This document shows positions 24,314-39,100 of a DNA stretch of 64,000 nucleotides, one piece after another. This stretch comes from Spirodela intermedia (lineage: Eukaryota > Streptophyta > Magnoliopsida > Alismatales > Araceae). Below the pieces are notes generated by a model. The model was not told the DNA's origin. It worked only from the letters and a program-made list of their open reading frames with translations, and did not search any database. The position numbers and the translations under genes were made by a program. Positions within the stretch are counted from its first letter, which is position 1; the number at the start of each line of letters is the position of its first letter. The DNA lies in contig LR746277.1 of the NCBI GenBank assembly GCA_902729315.2, positions 5,151,001 to 5,215,000 of the forward strand, read 5' to 3'.

Positions 24314-26684
24314 ATGGCGGTGGATCCGAGACAGGTGCTGGGTGCCTTCCTCACCCTCTCCATGTTTGCCATGCTTAGTAACATGGTCAAGCGAGATTAC
24401 TTCGACTCTTCCGAGGTAATGACAACACCCTTCTTCTTCTTCCTTTCTCTTGCTCGCAGGGTTTTGATCTCTTTCAGCATTTGGCTGGGTCTGATTTCAT
24501 GTCAAACCGACGGTGCTGCTGTGCATGTGGCTGCTTCACCCGATAGGTGTCGCCAGGGATCTTGTCTTCTCTCACATCAGGGGAGAGTCCTCGAAATCGA
24601 GCCTAACCCTGTTCACCTCCATTACACCCACTGGATTTTATGTCGTTCGAGCGACTGGTTCGTCCTTCAGCAAGGTTTATCTAGCATTGGCAATGGACTC
24701 CGAATGGAAGTAGCCTCCCTCCGAAGACAGACCAAAACCCGTCCCCTCAATCCCTTCTACTCGAGACCTTCAGTACGATTCTTCATGTCGATCAGTCTTA
24801 GGCGGACTGCGTTCGATCCATTTCCGGACGCCGTCCTCAGTTTTTCCGTTAAAAGAAGGAATGCTGAGCCAGGTACAGAATGAACAATTGAGATCATCTT
24901 GGTGAGAGTTGCTATCCGTTTCCTTTAAGATTTTCAGTTCGAAAATCCCAAGATCCACGGCGCTTCTCTGAAGAAATGCAGTCGATGATATGCTACGGGC
25001 CGGATTTCACTGCGAATCAGCTCGATCTTTTCATTTCCTTTTTTTTTCTTGACCAACCAAAAAATGCTGCGCGTCTTGCATCCTCCCAGCTGGTTACAAA
25101 ATCTGCTGGTATAAGATCTTCGGCATGTGATCGATCGTCGTCCACAGGTGGGCTTCCAAGGTGTCTCGAGTGTTCAGTTTGGGGTGATCAGGGTCGAAGA
25201 TAAAGGTGTCGACGACCTTCCGTCTGCCAGCAAGGGGCCTTGGAGGGAGCGAGACCCGGAGCTGAAACCTTGCTGGACGAAGCCGTCCCCATGTAAGTTT
25301 CCTCTACCATATGAAGAAACTCAGAGTGATTAAGCTCTCGGGTAATTGAATCCCTTTTTTTCTTCCTCGACTCGGTCTGCATGCGAATTCAGTGCCAGCA
25401 AAGTCAAAGGGCTACATCACATTTTCGTTGACAAATGGTCCTGGGCATCACGAGCTACAGGCATGCGGCTTCTTCCGATCATTTTTATTCCCTATAATTA
25501 TCACCAGCACAGATTATTATCTCGTGATTATATCTGGCGTTTCAGATGGCGGATGCGGTGGTCGTTGCAAGGTTCTTAGGGGCGGCGCTGGTTCTTCCAG
25601 AGATCAGGGGGAGGGAACTCGGGCAGCAGAGGTGATTCGCCCCTTTGGATTATAATCGCTTCGTCATGCGCACAATTCATCTTCTTCAGCGAGTCAAGAT
25701 GGTCGCATCTTATTTGCAGGGCCTTTGGAGATGTTTACGATGTTGGGAAGCTGAGGAGCAGCCTGGATGGCGTTGTCGAGGTGATTGAGGAGCTCCCGGG
25801 TGAAGTAGCTGTAGAGCATCCAGCCGTCGTGAGGATCCCTGATGGAGTTACAGAGGGATATATTTCGAGCAATGTGGAACCCATTTTCCGGAAGAAAGGC
25901 CACCTGAGGCTTGCAGTCTTCTTCCCTCCGGGGAAGAAGAATCTGAGGGCGGGCTCAAGACCCAGAGAGGAGCTCGATTCTCTCAGATGCTTGGCTAGAT
26001 TTGGAGCGCTTGAGCTGAGCCCGGAGATGCAGGAGGTGGCCGTCTCTATGGTTGACCGGCTCAGAGCCCCCGGCCAGAAGACGGATGGCCATTTTGTCGC
26101 CGTTGACCTGAGATTGGAGGTCTTGGACGGCAAGAGCTGCAAGGAGGAAGCCGTCCGGGGAAGGAGAAGCTGTTACAGTCCACAAGAGGTGGGGGAGTTC
26201 TTGACGAGGGCCGGCTTTGATGCGGGCACCACCGTCTATCTGACCCAGACCTGGTGGCACGAAAGTCTCGATGCTCTGAAGGGAATGTTCCCAAGAACGT
26301 TGACCAAGGTGGGAAATTTCTCTCTCTAAGACTGAAACCATGATTCTTCTGAGAAACCCACCGATGAGATATAGATACCCAGTTTGGGGGCTAACGAATC
26401 TCTGGTTTCCGAATTTGCAGGACGATATAATCCCCCCGGAGAAGAAGCGTCAGATCCTCAGCTCGGGGGGGGATGACCTGGGGAAGGTTCTCGATCTCTA
26501 CATTTGCTCGCAGAGCGACGTCTTCTTGCCTGCCGTACCAGACCTCCCCTTCCACGGCAGCGTCGTCGGAAGAAGGATCGCCGCCGGCAGGACGCAGATA
26601 CTCTCGCCGTCTTCTTCCCCGCCGGAGTTCATATCCGCCGCCGTCTCCGGCGGAGGCCACGAGGCGCTTTCCTGCTACTGCTGA
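24314..26684 (+). CDS. MSR1: Mannan-synthesis-related (MSR) putative glycosyltransferase, 6 exons
   Basis: Exons run 24314-24415, 25148-25292, 25393-25460, 25546-25631, 25720-26308 and 26421-26684, giving 417 residues in frame. This is the plant MSR branch of O-fucosyltransferase-like proteins (GT65-related). In Arabidopsis, MSR1/MSR2 are Golgi proteins needed for normal mannan/glucomannan synthesis; their catalytic activity is not established. Family blocks are visible: an N-terminal membrane anchor (MAVDPRQVLGAFLTLSMFAM, 1-20), RDYFDSSE, ELKPCW, SKGYITFSLTNGPGHHELQ, ADAVVVARFLGAALVLPEIRG, FVAVDLRLEVL, GFDAGTTVYLTQTWW, SDVFLPA and the C-terminal SCYC. Length matches the roughly 420 typical of the family. 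Intron 3 uses a GC donor (CAG|GCATGC). Tail-to-tail with the ACA gene, 450 bp apart. The TTG six bases upstream of the ATG is not needed as a start. Confidence 0.93.
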
Positions 26685-26891
26685 GGCGGACGACCCCCAC
26701 CCACCAGGGATCCAAAAGCCAGCTTGCTTATTCTAGGTTTTGATCGTCCCCGCAGGTGGCAACGTTCCGCAGTTCCGTCCTGGTCTCTCTCTATCAACAG
26801 GGAATTGACCGTAGCTGACTTTGTAAGAGGATTTTCAGAGTGATCACATGGCATGAGAGTAGAACGGGGGCGGGAAGGTACACGAAGAGGG

Positions 26892-27015
26892 CGTTGACCT
26901 CTCAAAATCCAGAGGACGATCAGAGACCGGGTGGGTTCGGCAGATACAAGGGGATCGTTGACCTCTCGAGATCTAGTAGGCGATCAGAAGCCAAGTGGGG
27001 CCGACCTGCCACATT
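26892..27015. repeat. Two-copy diverged 64-bp tandem repeat between MSR and ACA 3' ends
   Basis: CGTTGACCTCTC starts at 26892 and again at 26956, followed by the matching words GATC-GA and GCGATCAGA. The duplication lies in the 450-bp convergent spacer and may affect the 3' ends of both genes. Confidence 0.65.
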
Positions 27016-27134
27016 TACAGTAGTTGGGAAAGAGATGGCAAGGCCCGCCGCGGGTGAGTTACTGCCCTCCGTTGCCTGGAGCAATATCCAAACAGTGATT
27101 AGGTTTCCTAGGAGATCGTGCGATAAATTACCAA

Positions 27135-30100
27135 TTATGGAATCAATTTAGCCGCACCTTGATCTCCCTTCCGCCGGGATTTTTTCCGAAAATAGTCTCC
27201 AAATGGGTGCTCAGGCACGGGCAGGAGCTTCCCCAGAACGGCTAGCGGCCAGCTGCTCAGATTTTTCGCAAGGAGGAGGATTATAAGACGGATGAAGACA
27301 ATAAAACGACCAGATAGCGTTGACCACTGAGATCTGGCGCTGACAAACAAACCTCACAAAGGCGATGGCCACGGAGGCGAGCCACAGCTTCCAGCTCAGT
27401 CTCACAGTTGATGCAAACTTCCCAAGGAACTCGATGATCATAATCTGCAGACATAAGATGACGACCGCAAGATCAGATCCCATGCCCGGTGGTCAAACAA
27501 ATAGCACGGGGGAGCTGCCAGCAGCTGGTCGGTCAGTCAACCTGCATGATAACAGTTATCCCGACGATCATTATAAAAAGACGGTTGCTTGTAACACCGA
27601 CGAACACGTTGACTTCATCCGGCTTCCGTGAGTTGAACTCATTGAATATCTGAGAAAATGTACAACATCAACGCTTCAGGATATATATTACATATAAAAA
27701 AATATATAAATTTATAGCGAACGGAGAGAGAGAGAGAGAGTAAACAGTGAAAAAGAATACCTGGCAGAGGACAAAAGTATTGAATATAAATGTGTTCTTC
27801 AGGTTATTAGCATACTCGTGAGTTTCACTCTCGAGATGCAGAATGCTCTTTCCGGAAAAGTTGAGCACGAGGAGGACGGTCACTTGATACAGAGCCTATG
27901 AATTGTGAAAAACGATTGAAAAAAAAAGAAAAAAAAAACGAAGAAGACGACGGTCACCTCTGAGAAAGAGAGATCAGATGAAGAAAATACATTGTAAAAT
28001 AAAGAACACAAACCTGAACGACCAGATTTCTCCACATTATCTTCGTCACTAGCGGTTCCCTGGTAGCAAAAATTACCAGTGAGCAGAAACAGGGAAGAAC
28101 TAGTCCACAAGAGAGACCCCCCTTTATCAAAGCTGAGATGGAGAACACTCCCCCCATACCCAAAAATAGAAAGAAAAGAAAAAGTCCAACATCCTTGGCA
28201 GGATAATGCGAACAGCTCGTTAAGGTCAACTGACCTCCGGCCAACAGGTGGCCTGTCCATGAGGTGATCTGTTGGCGGTTCAGTGGCTAACGCAAGAGCC
28301 CCAAGAGTGTCCATGATAAGGTTGACCCACAGAAGCTGTTTCAGCAATTCAAGAAGAGAGCAATTGAGACGACTAAATGAAGGAATGGAGGAAAAACTAA
28401 AGATACAGCCTTGATTATGGCGAAGGGCCCAACTCCAGACGTTGCTGATTGGGTCTGGGCTGGATGGTCCGATGATTCTAACTGCACCCTTTTGCATGCA
28501 TGAGACCAGAGAGAGAGAGAGAGATGCAGTGAAATAACCAACCTGGACGGCATTAAGAGGAACATCGCCCGATGAGACTGCAGCGACGACATTAATCACA
28601 AGAGCGGCAACGTTGACGGTGAGTTGGAACTGGATGAACTTCTGAATATTTGCATAAACAGAGCGGCCCCAGCGAACAACCTGCAGTGATTTTTTGTAAA
28701 AAAAAAAAAGGGAATCCTCAGCATCACTGAGAGTTAAAGGGACCCACTGAAGTGATACCACATCCATTCACAGCAGCGAGGCCAACCTTCACGACAGAAG
28801 CAAAATTGTCATCTAAAATGATGATGTCTGAGCTTTCCTTTGCAACCTCCGTTCCTTGAATGCCCATCGCAAGGCCTACATCGGCCTATATAGCACAGGA
28901 AATATACAGCAGGAGAATGAAGAAATTAACAGGGCTCTCAAGTCATGAAGACGGTTCCGACCTCCAGCCGGGAAGAGAAGAAGAGCAGCGCAGAAGGCCA
29001 GACCTCATGCAATGCAGGGGCATCATTTGTACCATCTCCTGTGACGGCAACGACCTCTCCTCTTTTTCTTAGAGCTTGCACGAGTAAGAGCTTGTCGTTG
29101 GGGGAAGACCTCCCCATCACCTGCAGATGTAGATTCCCCATTAATCAAACGACCAAAGAACCTGCATTCATACCCACAGAGAACAGGAATTTGTATCCCA
29201 TTTACAGTGATTCCAGTCTCGATGTGAACCCACAACATGATCAAACATGATTTCATAAAAATCACTTTTTTTTTTCAATGCTGCTGGAAGCGTACCGATA
29301 TTTCACCGGCAATTTTTTCTCTTTGTTTCTCAGAATAAGCGCGGAAAGTTCTCCCCTCGATAACCGTTGGCTCAGTGGCGGCCTCTGAATCTAGTATACC
29401 ACACTCCAAGGCTACGGCTTTGGCAGTTTGAATGTTATCTCCAGTGACCATGCGCACCTATCAAGTGAGATATATACATGAGACTAATGTATAACTTTGA
29501 ATAATAAATTGCGGTTTAGAACAACCACAAGCAATGCATGCAGAAAAATCAGGATTAACATCGAAAACAAAAAGATTAGGCATTATAAGGTCAGAGATAA
29601 GAACAAAAATAATGACCCACCCTCCATTAAATACTTAAATTTCATCTAGATACATAATAATATGATCAAATAAATTCAGGTGTTTTCTGAACAACAGAAG
29701 AACGGCACCACTGAACACCACCTTGACACCTGCATGGATGCATCTCCGTACAGCATCTCTGACCCCAGGCCGGCAAGGATCCTACAAGGCAGGAATCAAG
29801 GTCCTAAGAACTCCATGTTGTTGAAAATATGACTGTAAGCAGGATTAGCACTATAAATTAGCATATTTGATAAAAATAAGTTCGTCAATGGTTACTTTTC
29901 TACACATGGAACGAATATGCAGAAATTCCAGGGACTAGTTATACCATGAGTGATTAATCACTGTTAACCATAGCCTCCTTTATATTTGAAATCCCGGAAT
30001 CATTTTGATCAGTGATAAATGGCGAATGCAATATGATCACGATTTACATTTAAGTTCTGACTCATGTGGAAAGAACATGAAAGCTTATGTTATTCAAAAA

Positions 30101-33100
30101 TGAAGCATCCAAAATACTTGATCCTTATTCCACTCTTTCTGAGGATTATTGACTATAATTTTCATCCCTTTCTAATGGCAAGCAGCAACATATCCAAATC
30201 TGAGTCAATCAGCAGGGAAATTACAACTGAATACCTTTAATCCCACAATACCAGTCAGAATGAGGTCATCCTCGGGCAGTATCCATGTTTCTCTCTCTTC
30301 CTCACTTGGAATATCCTTGTAGTCATATGGCCTAAAAGCAAAGGCCACACACCGCAAGCTTTTTGCCGCCATATCTTCAATATATTTCCTGAATTGATTC
30401 AGCTGCAGACAGAAAACATAGAATTTCAGAATATTTCCTGACTTTGGTAGGATCAAACTAACGTTGAGCAGGTTTCTTAAGTAATGGAGTTGATTAAATA
30501 TTATAAGATGGTGAAGAGGGTATCAACCAAATCATCGTCCATGGGCATCACTTCTCCACTCTGGTCAAGCCACTTCGTACATGAGGATAGAACTATTTCA
30601 GCGGCTCCTTTCCAGTGTACATGAACTTCATGGTTACCCTGAATCAGAATGCGCAAAAGAAAGGAAATGAAAATTCAAACGAACATGGAGACAATTAGAG
30701 GTAAAAACTACAGGAGGTACAGCTTATTCAAACGTAAGCTGGATTTAAATTGATCAAATCAAATCAAAATTTTGAAAGCAGTCTACTGGCTGGTCTCAAA
30801 CATGGGGTTAAGTTTTTCTGCAACTAGAAGACAACATCTCGCATCTACAATGTACGGTAGTTGTGTTAAAAAATTATTGATGCTGACATAATTGGCATCT
30901 GTGGATCAGAGAAAATGTTGGCACATCTAATCATAGTAAGTGATTTTTGTGAATAAGACTTCAAACGTATATTTCGACAAGTACACTAATAATGCAGGTT
31001 CCTGTAGTCTGCCGATATGAAAATAACAAATTTCAGCACCAATATAATTTGCATCCTCATACACAATGGTGCAGGACAGAAACGTAAAGCTGGTTAACGC
31101 ATAATAAAATTTATCATTGGGTCATTCACTCTGAAATCAAAAGTTAGAAAATTATATTGCATGTTTCAACGGCAAGATTCTTTAGCTGTATAGTTGACTT
31201 GGGGTCAAGTCCGACCAGCAAGACCGCTCCAAACATACGCCCAGGAATTGAACATGGCACATCTAAGGCGATAAAGAAAATGAAACGGAAGACCAGTTAA
31301 CTCTAATAGCAAAAGAAGAGAAAGCAACAGGTTAACAACCACAAGAGATGAATAGCTAACTTACCAGAAGCAAAGCTAAGCCACCACGCTTTTTTTCTGA
31401 GTTGAAAGGGAATACTTGAAGAATTGTGGAATTTCTTCTAACTTCTTCAAATTTCATCCCCATCTACAATAATCAGCACAAGTTGGGAAAGTTGGAAGCT
31501 ATAGGTAACAACCAAAAATCACCGCAAACGCATGCACGCACCTCCACTCCCCATGCAAGGATGGCCTTTTCTGTAGGCGAGCCAGTAACCTCGATGTCAC
31601 CCTTCTGTTCAATTTGTAACCTTCAAACAGTTATGCTCAAGCAGAAACATTCCATTTTCATGGCCAATGTATTATTTTGAATTAAAAAATGAATTATTCA
31701 TGAATGAAGTAAGACAGCAGCCGTATTCAAGTAAAGAATATTATCAAATTAAAAGCCTTCATGTCAACCATCCCCACCATCAAATGAATTCAGCCAACAG
31801 ATACTAATCACCCCAGAAAATATAACTTCCAATATCTTCCTACATAACATCTGATATCAGTCTAGAATCATCTTTTGATAGAGAATATTAAACTATTCCG
31901 CATAAAATATGAAATATACAGCATACAATCGATTTTCTTTGTTAGAGTAAGCCACCTTCTTTACTTTCGTATTGATGGGGGCATATTTATTTTCCATATC
32001 CTCTATTTGCTTTTATCTCACAAACAGCATTAACTATGACTTTTCTGTGACAGGGCTGCACAAACCCAATAAAGTGTGACATGGCACCCTTATGGCCTGT
32101 TATCATTCCCTCCATTCTTTCCCTTCGAACAACCAAAAAAATGCTCCCCAAAGATAAAACGAGGATGGAAGGCCCATATAGATCAGGAAAATGAAGATAA
32201 ATCTCCGTGAAATGCAAGGGGGTTGGAGATGAGTGGAGGGATGGAAAAATACATAACAATAGTGACATTATCTGCCAAACAGCAAAAAAAACAATCAAAA
32301 TTAGCAAGAAATAAATATTTCACCACCACAATCAGAATTCAACTAACAGAAAGCTTTCTTACACAACATGGAAAACATCTGGAGGATCCAGATATGAAAC
32401 AATGAAGGAAATAGAAACTAATTAATTGACAAATGACGCAGGTAAAAAGCGTAGATTAATCATGAAACGTTAACATTTAAAACAAGAAACGAATCATTAA
32501 GCACAATTGCATACGCACATTTCTAACACAATGTCTAGGCCACAATCATCCATGAAATCACAGTAAGAGTTTCATCTTTCACTATCCCTGATGCAAGTAA
32601 CATTTGACGGCAGGCAAATGAAAGACCAGGATGTTATGTGGAAGTTTCACATAACTTTCAAACAGAGTTCAAATCGAGCTAAACTTCTCGACCTTGATGC
32701 CTGGTGCAGGAAATTTACAGCTGTAGCCAAACAGTTTAAATACCTCAGGTGTGAAGACACTGCCTGTTGTATTCTGTGCAATGCCCTCAATTAGCACAGA
32801 TGACACATTAGAGGCGAGTCGTTTGATATCATTTGGGGGATCCAATTTTCCAGCCCCAACGTAAGCCTCAACAACTGTCATCTGAAAAAAAAGGTACAAA
32901 TTACTACTATGAATAAACAACGGGACTCGTCAAACTGTTGTAGCTAACAAAGTTTTCTACGGTGAATTTTGTAGTGAAAGAATACAAGAGACAAGATCAT
33001 GTTGTTTAAAAATTAATGGACTAAAAAACCATAATAAAAAAATAAATAAATAGTGAACCTGGTTTAATGTCAGAGTTCCCGTTTTATCACTGCAGATTGT

Positions 33101-36100
33101 TGTAGCAGATCCCATAGTTTCACACGCAGAAAGCCTCCTTACCTGGAATTAGCAGTCGAAAGATATTAGATAACAGAAAAAATAAATCACTTAAATTAAA
33201 AAAGACCAAGCACATGCCAGGGCTTTGTCTGCCATCATTTTGCGCATAGAGTATGCAAGCCTGCATTGACAAAGACCAGATACTTAGCAGTCAAGATCCA
33301 AGCAAACAACGCAGATCTAGCAATAAAAATATCACAAAAAACTCACGTCAGAGTAACAGCCAAGGGAAGACCTTCAGGAACAGCGACTACCACAATGGTG
33401 ACCTAACAATACGATTCGCAACTGCTTTAGCTCCAAAGATATCACTTTCTAGTTATTACTGAAAGAAACACTTCGAAGATGACATACAGCAACGGTCAAA
33501 ATTCTGATAACTCCATTTACTGCAGATTTTGCGCTCGTCTTTCCAGCAATGAACTGTGTGCTCCCATCAGGATTCTTAGTATGTCCAGTAAAAAATCTGG
33601 AAAAAAATCCAGTTTGAAAACTTTGGCAACCAATCCAGTTAAAAACTAGTAGTAGTGCACTAAGGCATACCTGACAATAAGCACAACAAGCACTGCACAA
33701 GCGACCGAAAGGCCAACAGTACCAATAAAGGTGGCAACACCATTCAGTCGTACCTTTTTTTTTTTAAGAGCAAAGGATTTATGTAAAGTCAACATGGTAA
33801 AAGAATTTCATAAAAAGACAGCAACCATGAGAACTCTAACAAAATATGATGTATTTATTAGAAGCAAACCTGAAGAGGAGTTTCTTCTCCTGAGTCTTCT
33901 GATATACTAGCCATCAATAAACCCCATTCAGTATTGATTCCAACGGCCGTAACCTGCAATAAGTATTATCAGCAGCTTACGACTATAAATAAAAAAGCCT
34001 GAGAAAGACAAAAGTAAATGAAACAGTATCTACTAAATGGTAAATTCTCCATCAAAATCTGTTAACGTTGTCCATCATGGAATGTACTAAAGTTTGTCTA
34101 ATTCCACAGATGCCACCAGGGATGGCCATTTAAAATTGCATCAGTCCAAATAGTCCACCATCACACGGGAATGCCCGCTAATAATTCTCAAAATACCCAA
34201 GTTCATACAAAAATTACAATCAATGTTCTTGCTTTGATCCTTGTACGGCAACTATCAGGTTTTGTGGAAAGTTTAAACTATTTATTTATAATATATGCTG
34301 ACTGTGCACCCTGAATTTTAAAGCTAGGAATTCGAAATATGTGTGAGCAACGATGTTAAAGAAAACTAAGATCACTATATATGCCGTCATCAAAACAAGA
34401 TAAAATAAAATAATATCAACATAATCAATCCTTCCAATCGAATTTCAAATCCCTGATAAGTGTGAAGATTACAGTTGCAAGTTTCAAAAGTGAAGGGACA
34501 GAAATTAGAATTAGCTAAACAGCAAGCTCACTCTTCTTCATTCTCCTTCATCAACACTATAATTATTTTCTATAACCTCTCTCTCTTCTTCTGTTGTTTA
34601 GAATTAGCTCCTTTCTCCACGGTCTCCTTGTTTATGCACTTCGTTGTCATCAAATTATCCCCCTCTATTTCTCTTTCTTTCTCTTCTTCCCCTACTGACA
34701 TAAAGAAGCCCACATGGCCTTCTAAACTAGTCTGGCCGCTCCAACTCAGGCAGCCAGTTTGACTGAGATCAACCAGCAATCCTACTAGGTTTTCCTCCAG
34801 GAAACAATACCAAGAAGAAGACAAACTATGCAATCTATGAAAGGAAAATACTATGCACCAATTAGAAAAGTATGCTTTCTTGAAATTAGTATGCCTAGCC
34901 CAATGCATCAAAAACTGTTTTCCACTTAAACTTTAAAGGGACCAAAAAAAACACCCCCGTCAAACCCAGTTACCAGATTCTTAGAATATGTTCTGTGTGC
35001 GATGACAGGCATATCATCCGACAACTCAAAGATAGTATCAATCAAGTTCATTAAGTGTCATATTTATTAAAAAAGACTATGCTACATCGCTCATGGCCCC
35101 ATTTATCTTTTCAGACTTCTTACATTTATCATGTTAATAACCTTACCAGCATGGTGCCATATCCATCACCAACTTTGCACCCAGATAACAGGAATGGTGC
35201 CTTCTGATCTTTATGGACCTGCAAGAAGCAAACACTTAATATTGCTGCTTTGTTTGACTCCAAAATTTGCAAAGAGAAATTACTTACAATCTTGCTCTCT
35301 CCAGTCATACTAGATTCATCGATTGAAAGAGAGTGACCAGAGATCAAGACCCCATCAGCAGGGACCTAAATGAGGAAATTTGGAAAGATATGAACAAAAA
35401 AAGTGTAAAACTGAAGACATGTTCTGAGCGACAAAGAATTCAGGTACTCTGCAAACCTGATCACCAATTTTGAGAGGAACAACATCACCAACAACAAGAT
35501 CAAATATTGAAACTTCAATTCTTCTTCCACCTCTAGTTACCTGCGCATAACGTGAATCAATCTTAATAATAAGGGAAGGTGGAAAAGGTTAATAACAAGT
35601 AATTAAATTTCATTTACCTCCAACCGAATGTTGCGCTTCTCCTCATGCAGATTTTGAAACTGAAGGGACTGTTTGTAATCACTGAAAGCTGAAAAGAGAT
35701 TTGCAGCAACCAGGAGTAAGCCGAGGATTCAAACAACAAGCAAAAATAGATATTCAAGGCATCATGTCACACCATAATGTATTTAACAGAGAATTTATGA
35801 AAGAAGCACATCATAACATCTGAAACCACAGAAAGCGAAAGCAAATATAGAGAGAGATAAAGGCAATAATTAGTTCCCTATGTTGGCAGAACATGCCTGT
35901 GACAAAGATAACGATGATAACGGCAAATGCAATGCTCCCTCCATCATACCACCCTTCTTCTATACCCTAAACAAAAAATGGAAATAATTTACAACCATCA
36001 CAAAGAAACAATTAAAGATAGAAATAATAGAGACAAATGAGCATCACGACTAACATTCAAGGCAGTGTTATGATTTTTTTCGAATTCTGCCGACTAACTG

Positions 36101-39100
36101 ATGCGAACCCATATCTTATGGGGGATAACCCAATTTAATTTTTCTATCATACGTTTTGATTATGGAATAGGGAACAAAGATTACTGAAGCTGCACCTTCA
36201 GTTCCTTTGGATGACAAACCAGCTTAAATGAACTTAAAAGTCTGAGAAAAAAAAAAAGTTATAAAAAGGAATTCACACAAATCTTAGATACGTTATATTA
36301 GAAGCAAAAAATTGGTGCGATAAGTTCCCTACTGTAATATTTTGTACAAGGAGAAAAAAGAAACTAAAACAAGAATGGTTATATCACAAAATAGCTCTCA
36401 CTGAAGAAAGCTTCGGCTGATAAGGTCAACTAGACCAGAAAGATAGATAATATATATAGATACCAGAGGGCACTAAATCAGCTAAAAGTATTGAATGGGT
36501 AAGTTAAAAGGCAGAACGTGAGGAAAAGAACCTACGAAGTAGAAGTAACCACAGGATAACCACAACAGCATCCTAAATTGAAAAGAAATAAATATACCTC
36601 TGTCTTTATGCCCAGTATCAAGGATAATGCAGCAGCTATCATCAAGATGACGAGTGTTAAGTCTTGCCATGATTCCCACAGGAAAACCTGCAAGGTGAAC
36701 CATGAACTCCATGTAACGAATTATGTTTAGGGTTACCATAAATATGCCTTTCTATCGAGGATATGTATTAAAAGATACCCAAAAGCTCCTCCCTTTCTTT
36801 CGAGGGTATGTATTAGACCCAAATGCAGTTCTACGACGTGACAGGTCTGCATCATCTCCTGCAACTCCCTTGTCTAAGTTCGTCCCTAGTAAAGCAGCCA
36901 ATCCATTGACCTGATTCACAAAAAAAAAAATCATGAACTAAAAAATTAATCGAAAATTTACACGATGGCACAAAGTTACGGACGCTTACCCCACCATATC
37001 CTTGTAAAGAGGAGAGAGCATGGTCCCTAGTCATTGAAGTGAGGTGCTCTGCTCCAATCCCATAACCGGCAGAAGATGTTATGGGTGATACTCCGAATGG
37101 ACCTATGAATATCCGGAAGAATGTCACATAACTACGATGAGTAAAGAAGCTAGCATCATGAATACCAGTGGATGTGATACCAGGTAGATCCCTTTCACCA
37201 GCCTCCTTGAATAATAATGCAGCCTGGAAGGTTAATAATATATTAAAGACATGTTGTAAACCTAAAAACAAAAATGTTCAGGAGAAGTGGCAGCTTCGGT
37301 CTTTACCCGTATGACTTGAGAATGAGCTCTGATTTTCCTTCTTATTTGCTCTTTTTCTTCATCTTTTCTCAGGTCAAGAGTATACCTAAATCTTCGGGAA
37401 GCATTCAACACAAGTGCTGCTTGCTGCAGTGAATAGAAGATAGGTGTAAATTATGAAGGTCCCCCAAAATCTCTCTACAGCAAGCTACAATGATTCAAGA
37501 GCCAAAAGCCCCTCGAGATGGATGCTACATCTAAAAATGAGAACAAAAAACTATCAAATAACCTGAGGCCTCTATCGAAAAGAAGACAACCACCGTTTAG
37601 TTCGGTATTATTTCTTCTGGAATTGAATAAAATGTATATCATAAAGAAAGAACAATAAAAATATTTCACCCACGGATTCGGCACCCAACAATTTTAGAAT
37701 TTAACAAAAAAACGTATGCCTCATCCCCCCTTTGGGGCCCAAAAAAAGACATAATGGATCAAAAATCCATCTCCATACAGACTCCCCACCCATACTGTTG
37801 CATGCAATTACTGTTGTCTTCATATTAGTTCCCTAGTCACCATGTTAAAGATTGACCCACCGCTTTGTGTAGTTGTTGGCAATAATGAGTGGCAAACCCT
37901 TGAATATGGGTGATATAGGAGCAAGGCAGTTTAAAAGAAAGGGTGAGGATGATGCGTGGAGAGATTGCCATCAGTCATCCTAAAAAAATAAAAAAGCAAC
38001 ACTGATGTCATGCCATTTCAGTCATCCCTCATCAATTTTCTGACATCAACGTCCTCAGAGAAGGAACAGAACCCTCAACACACTCTCCCACCTCTTATGC
38101 CATCACAGCACCACCTGAGCCCTCCTCTTATGCTCCCCACAACCCAACTCCTCCATGATCACTTTCTTCCCCAGTTACTGCTCCAACAAAGGCCCTAACA
38201 GAGAGTGCCGATTCATCCACTTTCTCTAAAGAGGCATAATAAGGTGATTATAGACGGCTGTAATCAGCCAAAACAAGATAAGGTGACAAAGAAACAGACC
38301 ATGCACATGATACGTGGAATCAATAATTAATCATCGAGTATTCAATCTCGTAACAGTCACACAAATATATCGCGGTGGGTGAGATTTCACAAGAGATTGT
38401 GGTCGAGTCACAGGCAAAAGAAGATAAATATGAATGCATTAATCCACAGCTGTTCGGATTTTTTACTGTTCTATTTCTAAACGAGAAAAAAGGGCATGTT
38501 CTGTCAGTGTGGCTGCATGCGGCAGCAAATTTAAGAACTAAACGTCATCTGCAAAACTAGCCATGGTGATGAATGAAATCTGAAGAACTTCGGCCAACTG
38601 AAGAAATCCACAGAACGCAAATTCATGTAATCAAGGGGAATCAAGAGTAAAGAATATGGGTCTCGAAACAGAATAAAATTGCAGATGTAGGGACTATTCT
38701 TTGGTAATTATTAGTCCATGCTGACAAGATATCAAACAGTCTGGTGTATAATCACCATCAGAAAGTCAGAGGGGGAGAGCAGCCAATTCTACCTCCATAG
38801 AACAATAAATCTCTTCATATCCATATTGGTAAATCCTCGTCATGTAGAGCCATGCACGAGAAAAACAAATCCATATTGGAATATCCCCGTCACCGAGCAT
38901 CAAAACCAAAGCTTCCTCGAATAAATTTAAACATCTTTGAAGAACATTACTTAGCAGGGAGCCAGATCATGGTTTTTAGACCCAGAAAGGTGACGACCAA
39001 TATTGGAAGAAGTTGAAAGCAGCTTTTAGGTGGAAAATGCGCCAAAATACTCTTAATCATCTGGCCAGATAATGGTAGGTCTGGAAGAACCAACCTGTGC

